NCBI GenBank assembly: GCA_964617665.1
Contig: CAZUAH010000073.1
Location: 1-39,274 of the forward strand
Direction: 5' to 3'
DNA: 39,274 nucleotides
DNA from: JADHUC01 sp964617665
GTDB taxonomy: Bacteria; Planctomycetota; Planctomycetia; Pirellulales; Pirellulaceae
Position numbers and translations under genes: made by a program. Positions 33,673 through 39,274 of the stretch are shown here, piece after piece. The notes beneath the pieces were generated by a model. It ran no database searches and was not told the DNA's origin. It worked only from the letters and a program-made list of their open reading frames with translations. Every line of letters starts with the position of its first letter. Position 1 is the first letter of the stretch.

Positions 33673-33960
33673 TCACTCTTCTTCAGCTAGCGGTTTCTTT
33701 TGTTCGGTGATGTTGGGGCACTCCCCGGACTCACACTTCTCCTTGTTGAGCTCCAGATAGCTCTCCCATTCCTCGGGCAGGTTATCATCGAGGAAAATGG
33801 CTTCCACGGGACATTCAGGAACGCATGCCTCGCAGTCGATGCACTCATCTGGGTGGATGTACAGCATCCTGTCGTCTTCATAGAAACAGTCGACTGGGCA
33901 TACGGCGACGCAATCGGTGTACTTGCAGTCGCGGCACGGTTCGGCAACGACGTGGGTCAT
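33673..33960 (-). CDS. fdxA: 7Fe-8S ferredoxin (FdxA type)
   Basis: This 95-residue ferredoxin has the FdxA cysteine pattern. Cys9, Cys17 and Cys50 are placed to bind a [3Fe-4S] cluster, and Cys21, Cys40, Cys43 and Cys46 to bind a [4Fe-4S] cluster, as in the Azotobacter type shifted by one residue. Cys12 and Cys25 are extra. It is a soluble electron carrier. The end overlaps the possible DUF1570 start by a GTGA, so the two are likely co-transcribed. The link to a peptidase-like protein is unexplained. Confidence 0.9.
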   Translation of the reverse strand: MTHVVAEPCRDCKYTDCVAVCPVDCFYEDDRMLYIHPDECIDCEACVPECPVEAIFLDDNLPEEWESYLELNKEKCESGECPNITEQKKPLAEEE

Positions 33961-34306
33961 AGTGTGTCTCCTTGCCTAACTGACGGCCGGAAAGGGCTCT
34001 GAGTGCGCAATCGGCAACCCCTTACGTGGGAAGGACTTGCAGAAACGGATTAACAATATCACGCGCATGTTAGTGGCCGGCAGAACTACTGTCAAGTATC
34101 AAGCGTCTAAGGGCTAGCAGACACCCAATCATCAGACTTGCTACAAATCTCCCGCAGACTTAGAATCAACTATGGTGCTGCTATTCGAAAAGGCACGTAT
34201 CCTGAAGTCTCACAAGGGGTACAGACGATCTGAAGAAGTAGGCTCCAGGCTACGAGACGAAGTGGGCAGCATCCTAATGGGTCGCAACTTTTGGGGTATG
34301 TGAATC
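33961..34306. other. Intergenic region upstream of the sigma factor gene
   Basis: These 346 bases lie between the ferredoxin gene and the sigma factor gene, which diverge. Apart from a small open frame at 34172-34303 I see no gene, strong promoter match or hairpin. Confidence 0.5.
34172..34303 (+). CDS. Possible 43-residue leader ORF before sigma factor gene
   Basis: ATG 34172 opens a 43-codon frame, beginning MVLLFEKARILKSHKGYRRS and ending in TGA at 34301-34303, 3 bases before the sigma factor GTG. The peptide is basic and has no recognised domain. The close spacing would allow translational coupling, which is attractive because the sigma factor has only a weak ribosome binding site. There is no other evidence that it is translated. 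Confidence 0.2.
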   Translation: MVLLFEKARILKSHKGYRRSEEVGSRLRDEVGSILMGRNFWGM

Positions 34307-34888
34307 GTGGTCCTCTCCGAGATCGATCGAAAGCTGCTCCAGCGATGTCTGAATCGCAAGCCCCACGCTTGGGAGGATTTCGTCGACCGCTTTCTAGGGC
34401 TGGTTGTCCATGTGATCCGCCATACGGCCAGATCGCGGTCTATCCGAGTTGACGGCGCGGACGAAGAGGATTTGGCCGCCGAGTTCTTTCTGGCCATTGT
34501 GAACGACGACTTTGCCGTCCTTCGCCGATTTCGAGGCGAAAGCAGTTTGGCCACGTATTTGACCGTTGTGGCGAGGCGTGTCGTGGTTCGAGAGCTTCTG
34601 AAACGGAAGTCGACATCCAGTCTGACTGAATCCGCCGAACAAAATGAAGAAGCCGCAGTCGCAGCAATCGAACAACCCGAAGAGCGGATAACCAACCGGG
34701 AAGAGGTGGAGCGGCTCATCCAAGAGCTGAACACTCTGGAGGCGAAGATCGTTCGCCTGTACCACTTGGAGGGGAAGAGCTATCAGGAAATCGCCTCCGA
34801 ACTAGGGATTCCGGAGAACAGTATCGGCCCTACTCTTAGCCGTGCCAGGGCCAAGATGAAGCAGGCTCTGGCCGACTCGTCCGCGTAA
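34307..34888 (+). CDS. Sigma-70 family (ECF-like) RNA polymerase sigma factor
   Basis: This 193-residue protein has region 2 (AWEDFVDRFLGLVVHVIRHT, near 21-40, and EEDLAAEFFLAIVNDDFAVL, near 53-72) and a region 4 helix-turn-helix (KSYQEIASELGIPENSIGPTLSRAR, near 158-182). RNA polymerase containing it would read a specific promoter set. It starts at a GTG with only weak GGGG 12 bases upstream, but the sequence from MVLSEIDRKLLQRCL reads as the true N-terminus of this sigma type. No anti-sigma gene is adjacent. Confidence 0.85.
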   Translation: MVLSEIDRKLLQRCLNRKPHAWEDFVDRFLGLVVHVIRHTARSRSIRVDGADEEDLAAEFFLAIVNDDFAVLRRFRGESSLATYLTVVARRVVVRELLKRKSTSSLTESAEQNEEAAVAAIEQPEERITNREEVERLIQELNTLEAKIVRLYHLEGKSYQEIASELGIPENSIGPTLSRARAKMKQALADSSA

Positions 34889-34998
34889 CGACCCTACCGC
34901 TCTGTGCCCACCGTGGGATCCGGCGTCTGGATGGTCATTTTCCCGCGATCACCTCTTCCGAACCAAATGTCCACCGCTAATCACAATTTAGGACGGGT

Positions 34999-35589
34999 AT
35001 GACAAACGACGACTCTCTGCCTCGCAGCCCGGAACTGATGTCGCGCGATGATACAGCGCTTCTAGTGGTGGACGTACAAGAGAAGCTGCTTCCGCTGATC
35101 TTCAATCGAACCGAAGTCGTTTGGAACGTACGCCGGTTGATAGATGGTGCTCGAATCTTGGGAGTGCCGCTTGGCGCAACGGAGCAGTATCCGCAGGGGC
35201 TGGGACCAACGACGCCCGAATTGGCTGAGCGGCTGGACGAGATTCCGTCCAAGCTGAAATTCAGTTGCGGTGAGTGTGGCGGGGTGTTCCGGCAATTCGT
35301 TGAATCCGGCCGTCACAAAGTCTTGGTTGTCGGTATCGAGGCTCATGTCTGCGTTCAACAGACCGTGCTTGATATGCTTGGCAACGGCTACCACGTGTAC
35401 GTGGCCGTCGACGCGTTAGGCTCCCGACGGGAAATCGACTACCGGACGGCACTCCGGCGCATGGAATCGGCCGGCGCAACGTTGACAAGCAGCGAAGCTG
35501 TCCTGTTCGAGTGGTGCGAAGTCGCTGGAACACCGGAGTTCAAAGAGATCAGCAAACTGGTGCGGGAAACACCGCCCAATGATGACTGA
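34999..35589 (+). CDS. Isochorismatase-like cysteine hydrolase
   Basis: This 196-residue protein belongs to the isochorismatase/nicotinamidase-like superfamily. The probable catalytic residues are Asp25 (LLVVDVQEKLL), Lys85 or Lys87 (in SKLKFSC) and Cys118 (GIEAHVCVQQT). Family members hydrolyse amides or ester-like bonds in small molecules; the substrate is not identifiable. It stands alone downstream of the sigma factor gene, with a gap of 110 bases. Confidence 0.87.
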   Translation: MTNDDSLPRSPELMSRDDTALLVVDVQEKLLPLIFNRTEVVWNVRRLIDGARILGVPLGATEQYPQGLGPTTPELAERLDEIPSKLKFSCGECGGVFRQFVESGRHKVLVVGIEAHVCVQQTVLDMLGNGYHVYVAVDALGSRREIDYRTALRRMESAGATLTSSEAVLFEWCEVAGTPEFKEISKLVRETPPNDD

Positions 35590-35732
35590 CCACGCGTGGC
35601 GTGGATCGCACTCAGTGATCAGAACGGCGAAATCCTGCATTGCTCCGCTTGTCTCTACTCGCTCGACGCGGCGCGCGTTATCATAACGCATAGAGTTTTG
35701 CCGTTTCACGTCATCTCCGAGAAGCCTGTGCC

Positions 35733-37292
35733 ATGTCTCCTCGCATTTCTCTTTTCGTTCTAATTCTGGCTTCTTCCACCTGTGTGGTCTTTGGGCGAGA
35801 CCCCGATGTTGAGACCACGAAGCCGAACGCAACAACGATGGCAGTTCGCGTCGATGAGTTGCTCGCGGCGAAATGGCGCGAGGAAGGTGTTGAGCCGGCT
35901 CCGCTCAGCGGCGATGCCGAGTTCATGCGGCGTGTGTACCTGGATTTGACGGGTGTCATCCCTTCTGTGGCACAGGCTCGTGGCTTCCTGAGTGACACGC
36001 GCGACGACAAACGTCTTCGGTTGATCGACTCGCTGCTCGAATCTCCAGCTCATGCAACGCGCTTGGCCCACATGTGGCGTGGAATCATGCTTCCCGATGG
36101 TGTTCCTCAAGGACAACTTCGGAACGCGGCGCGTTTGGAGAGTTGGCTTCGCACGCAATTTGCCGAGAACATCCGGTACGACCGTGTCGTCGCAGATTTC
36201 CTCATGTGCTCAGGCGACGAGACGGGTCCGACGTTCTTTTACCTTTCGCAGGACTTGAACCCCGAGAAGCTCGGGGCCAGCACAGCCAGGATCTTCTTGG
36301 GGGTGCAGATGCAATGTGCCCAGTGCCACGACCATCCGTACGACCGTTGGACACAGGAGGACTTCTGGGGCTACGCCGCGTTTTTCGCACGACTGCATCA
36401 ATCTCAGCAACAGAACCGCATGCGTCTATCGGATCTGGATCGCGGCGACGTGACGTTGCCTGATTCTACGACGATCGTGAAGCCCAAATATCCCGGCGGC
36501 AGCGAGGCAACCGACGGCGACGGCGGGGCACGCCGCGTGCAGTTAGCCGTGTGGACGGCGTCGCGCGACAATCCTTTCTTGGCAAGTGCCGTTGCGAATC
36601 GCGTTTGGGCGCAGTTGTTCGGCCGCGGTTTGGTCGAACCGGTGGATGACTTCAGAGCGAACAATCCGCCCAGTCACCCCGAACTGCTGGAGGAACTGTC
36701 TACCTTCTTTGTCAAAAGTGGATTCAATATACGCGAACTCTATCGCACACTGACAAAGACGAAGGCATATCACATGACGAGCGGTACCGGTGGCGAGGAT
36801 CCACCGCCACCCCAGTTGTTTGCCCGCATGGCGGTCAAGCCGCTCACTGCCGAACAACTGTACGATTCGCTCAGTCAAGCTTTGAGGCGACGGCCGCCGC
36901 CTCGCGAGTCTGACAGCCCATCCAATAGCTCCCTGTTGGATGAGGATCGCCAAGAGTTCCTTGCCAAAATGCCCCTCGCCGCTCGATCCGCGACTGAGTA
37001 TCAATCGGGCGTGTTGCAGGCTTTGACGCTGATCAACGGTTCCGACATGGCTGCGGCGACCGATCCAAAGGAAAGCGGGCTGCTTGTCGCCCTAGAAACC
37101 CCAATCTTTTCGGACGCAGATCGAATCGAGACGCTTATGCTGGCCACGCTTTCTCGACCACCCAACCCCGAGGAAACTTCGGCCTTCCTCGGTTATCTGA
37201 CCGATGCCACCTCGACAAGGGAGCGACGCCAAGCGTTAGGGGACGTCCTCTGGGCTCTATTGAACAGTGCAGAGTTCGCGATGAATCACTAG
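35733..37292 (+). CDS. Short DUF1549/DUF1553 (PSCyt2-PSD1) protein
   Basis: This 519-residue exported protein has a signal peptide (MSPRISLFVLILASSTCVVFG), a DUF1549 region (RVYLDLTGVIPSVAQARGFL near 67-86) with heme-like CAQCHDHPYDRW (Cys195, Cys198, His199), and a DUF1553 region (NPFLASAVANRVWAQLFGRG near 275-295). Compared with the 1097-residue protein at 5756 it lacks the N-terminal PSCyt1 heme domain and the LamG domain. No DUF1501 gene follows, which is unusual for the family. It is probably periplasmic, with unknown function. Confidence 0.88.
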   Translation: MSPRISLFVLILASSTCVVFGRDPDVETTKPNATTMAVRVDELLAAKWREEGVEPAPLSGDAEFMRRVYLDLTGVIPSVAQARGFLSDTRDDKRLRLIDSLLESPAHATRLAHMWRGIMLPDGVPQGQLRNAARLESWLRTQFAENIRYDRVVADFLMCSGDETGPTFFYLSQDLNPEKLGASTARIFLGVQMQCAQCHDHPYDRWTQEDFWGYAAFFARLHQSQQQNRMRLSDLDRGDVTLPDSTTIVKPKYPGGSEATDGDGGARRVQLAVWTASRDNPFLASAVANRVWAQLFGRGLVEPVDDFRANNPPSHPELLEELSTFFVKSGFNIRELYRTLTKTKAYHMTSGTGGEDPPPPQLFARMAVKPLTAEQLYDSLSQALRRRPPPRESDSPSNSSLLDEDRQEFLAKMPLAARSATEYQSGVLQALTLINGSDMAAATDPKESGLLVALETPIFSDADRIETLMLATLSRPPNPEETSAFLGYLTDATSTRERRQALGDVLWALLNSAEFAMNH

Positions 37293-37405
37293 CGCGTGGC
37301 CTAAGCCAAAGCGAGGAATGTTTGAGCGGGAACAAAAGTTGCCACGTGCCTTTTCTTCCCCTCTTTTCTTCCCAATTGAGCACCTTGCGTCGTGAGAAAA
37401 CAGGT

Positions 37406-37594
37406 ATGAAGCCATTTGGACCGACCACGTATGGCGCACTGCTCGGCGTGTTCGTGTCGTGTTTTATTCCAGGGATTTCCGCAAGAAACGTCATTGTTGA
37501 GATCTTATACTATTTGTTGCCCGTGCTGATTGGGGTCGTTGGGGGAATGGGGGTCGAAGTAATCGCCAGGAAGAACAGAAATGAGGGCCATTAA
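37406..37594 (+). CDS. Small two-helix membrane protein
   Basis: This 62-residue frame begins at ATG 37406 (MKPFGPTTYGALLGVFVSCF) and has two hydrophobic segments, at about 9-25 and 35-53, ending in a basic tail. The upstream frame to 37322 looks non-coding. The ribosome binding site is weak, and I do not recognise the family. The hydrophobicity pattern is the main support. Confidence 0.4.
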   Translation: MKPFGPTTYGALLGVFVSCFIPGISARNVIVEILYYLLPVLIGVVGGMGVEVIARKNRNEGH

Positions 37595-37620
37595 ACGGGG
37601 CAGATGTAAGCGGGGGTCGA

Positions 37621-37731
37621 TGGGGCCATGGGGTCAGGTCTTGACTTGCAGCCTAGCGTTTCGTCGAGAGGATCGGTGGTCCTTTGCACCACGGGTCTTA
37701 CGTTACAGATCAAGACCTGACCGCAGCCCCA
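37621..37731. repeat. REP/RAYT-type inverted-repeat element
   Basis: Perfect 13-base arms GGTCAGGTCTTGA (37632-37644) and their complement (37710-37722) are flanked by TGGGGC (37621-37626) and GCCCCA (37726-37731), also complementary. GGGTCAGGTCTTGA-type ends resemble those seen around REP-associated tyrosine transposases (IS200-like). No transposase gene is inside, so this would be a non-autonomous or relict copy. Confidence 0.7.
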
Positions 37732-37766
37732 CGAATGACAAAGGTGAGTGAATCGCGCGGATGGAA

Positions 37767-39274
37767 TCAACGGCTCCAGGAGCCGTCTTTGCCGCCTGGT
37801 GGCGTTTTGGCCGCGTTACCTTGTAATCGCTCGATATTGGCGCTGATGACGTCAAGCTTGCGTTCGATGATCTCCAATTCCGCTTTCTCGGTCTCCAACT
37901 TGCGATTGAGTTCCTTGAGTTCGTCGTCATCAGGCTCCTTGCGTGCCTGTGCTTCGATGATTTCCAGTTCGCGTTGGACGACCAGCTCGAGCGCATTTCT
38001 GCGTTTGTTCTGGAGTTCCCGATTTTGCACCTCGACAGACGCATCCTCGCGCATGTCGATGCCGGTCGAATGGAAGCCCTCCCACTCGGCGATCGTGTCG
38101 CGGATGGCCTGATCTGCCTCGGGCGGTCCGACGATGACCAGCGAGTTTGTGCGCGGATCACCCAAGACGCTGGTGAGCTGCGGATTCCCGCGACCACGAT
38201 ACTGCAGCCAGAAATCCGCGGCGAGCTGCACCGGGTTCGTCACCGCGATCTTCTCGAGCCGGAACTTGAAGCGTTTGAGGTGTTCGTTGTAGATCAGCTC
38301 GCCGGGATCCTGCCCGATGATTCTTGACGCAACCGAATCCATCAGCATTGTCGCGCGGTCACCACGACGAATTGGCGTCTGCACGTCTTCGCTCAGAATC
38401 CGAGCAGACGACTTGTCCGCCTCCACCTTCACGATCTCGATGCTTCCCAGGTAATCCTCGTCGCGGAAGACCGGGAACTTCATCCCCGTTTGGACTCCGT
38501 CGTCGCTGCCAACGGAGATCTCAACGTGGTCGTCGGAAACAGCGAGGATCTCCGCGTCAAATGCAATTTCGTCCGCTGTACCGACGGCAGGCAACTCGTC
38601 CATCTTCTTCTTTATCAGGTCGAGCTGCTTTTCGATGGGCTCAAGTTCCGCGCGGAGCGCCTTTATTCGCTCCGACAAGCCTGCGATCTTGTGGCCTCTG
38701 GTTACTTTCTCGCGTTGCAGTTGCTCCTTGACTTCGGGGGCGGCATCTTCGGGTATTTCCACCGGTTGCTCGTATTCCACGATATCCTGTTCGCATCCCA
38801 CAATCCCACTCAGCAAATCGTTTCGCCGATGCTGTAACGACCGAAGGGAACTCCACAAGAAGTCTCGGTAACCGCTGTGTTCGTCATCTGCTGGCCCCAC
38901 CGTCGCCAAATCGCGATCCGCAACTTCCGGCCTGCTTCCTCCTTTGACGATCCGCACAACCTCACGCCCGCCCCGCTTCAGCTTTACCGTTCCGTTTTCC
39001 ACCGTGATTCCGTCCGCTGCGCCGTCGATTTCAACGACATACCTGCCTGCGGCGACTCGCACGGAGGCACCCGTCTTGGACACGGTCAACTCTTCGACGA
39101 CCTCGTCGCCCTGTGTAATCCGCACGGGCACGTTGTCCGCCTCGCATTGGATGGTCAGCGTGCCCTTATTCAATTCGAGCACGATCAGGATGCCGGCGAA
39201 GATCATCACGAAGGCGAGAGCGGCTGCGACAATCAGCCGCACCGCGCTAGCGGTCGGTTTCTTCAGTAACCGTA
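37767..39274 (-). CDS. Partial membrane protein, C-terminal part (possible kinase tail)
   Basis: The frame is open to the window edge, with codons for RLLKKPTASA before the GTG at 39242, so the gene starts outside the window. Visible parts in order are a membrane helix (LIVAAALAFVMIFAGILIVLEL), a PEGA-like beta segment (GTLTIQCEADNVPVRI to ITVENGTVKLKRGG), a coiled coil (about 140-215 from the GTG), a FlgT-C-like beta domain (VSDDHVEISVGSDDGVQTGM), a secretin N-domain-like stretch (DPRTNSLVIVGPPEADQAI) and a long C-terminal coiled coil. A membrane helix followed by GTLTI is typical of planctomycete kinase tails, so a cytoplasmic kinase domain may lie upstream. That is inference. Confidence 0.75.
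   Translation of the reverse strand, partial: RLLKKPTASAVRLIVAAALAFVMIFAGILIVLELNKGTLTIQCEADNVPVRITQGDEVVEELTVSKTGASVRVAAGRYVVEIDGAADGITVENGTVKLKRGGREVVRIVKGGSRPEVADRDLATVGPADDEHSGYRDFLWSSLRSLQHRRNDLLSGIVGCEQDIVEYEQPVEIPEDAAPEVKEQLQREKVTRGHKIAGLSERIKALRAELEPIEKQLDLIKKKMDELPAVGTADEIAFDAEILAVSDDHVEISVGSDDGVQTGMKFPVFRDEDYLGSIEIVKVEADKSSARILSEDVQTPIRRGDRATMLMDSVASRIIGQDPGELIYNEHLKRFKFRLEKIAVTNPVQLAADFWLQYRGRGNPQLTSVLGDPRTNSLVIVGPPEADQAIRDTIAEWEGFHSTGIDMREDASVEVQNRELQNKRRNALELVVQRELEIIEAQARKEPDDDELKELNRKLETEKAELEIIERKLDVISANIERLQGNAAKTPPGGKDGSWSR

Overview
The window looks like a chromosomal segment from a Planctomycetes bacterium, probably near the Pirellulales. The main reasons are two proteins of the PSCyt1/PSCyt2/PSD1 (DUF1549/DUF1553) type, a DUF1501 protein with a Tat signal, a DUF1570 peptidase-like protein, several Ser/Thr kinase loci with C-terminal membrane anchors, a small protein with an NPYxPP start, and an operon of Gfo/Idh/MocA dehydrogenase, TIM-barrel isomerase and cupin. 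No rRNA, tRNA, CRISPR array, prophage or intact insertion sequence was recognised.

Layout. Positions 1-936 are non-coding, with a C-rich homopolymer at the very edge, several short palindromes and a possible decayed reading frame. Positions 937-2596 hold a two-subunit aconitase X (minus strand), followed by a ParE/RelE-type toxin-antitoxin pair (2763-3322, plus). An Old Yellow Enzyme/2,4-dienoyl-CoA reductase-like flavoenzyme (3433-5553, minus) is divergent from a PSCyt1-LamG-PSD1 protein and its DUF1501 partner (5756-10521, plus). A strong hairpin separates these from a three-gene sugar operon (10650-14198, minus). Next come a small membrane protein, a kinase N-lobe fused to a membrane anchor, and an octaheme cytochrome with HEAT and TPR repeats (15571-18072). 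After these lie a CoA-type NUDIX hydrolase, a polytopic membrane protein, a TPR protein, ThiL, an HtrA-like protease and a complete membrane-anchored Ser/Thr kinase (to 25665).

Positions 25793-31289 carry a compact [NiFe]-hydrogenase maturation operon, hypB-hypF-hypC-hypD-hypE on the minus strand. The genes overlap or nearly abut. Neither hypA nor any hydrogenase structural gene is in the window. Positions 31571-37594 hold a methyltransferase-like protein, a DUF1570 protein coupled to a 7Fe ferredoxin, a sigma-70-family factor with a possible leader ORF, an isochorismatase-like hydrolase, a short PSCyt2/PSD1 protein and a small membrane protein. The window ends inside the C-terminal part of a larger membrane protein whose reading frame runs off the edge.

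How the genes fit together: most are chromosomal housekeeping or catabolic modules typical of marine or soil planctomycetes (sugar oxidation, polymer-related PSCyt/DUF1501 pairs, periplasmic electron transfer, hydrogenase maturation). I found no clear multi-gene system that is plainly new. The least explained items are the N-lobe-only kinase, the Cys-rich insertion in aconitase X, and three inverted-repeat elements in intergenic DNA (15301-15435, 21319-21455, 37621-37731).
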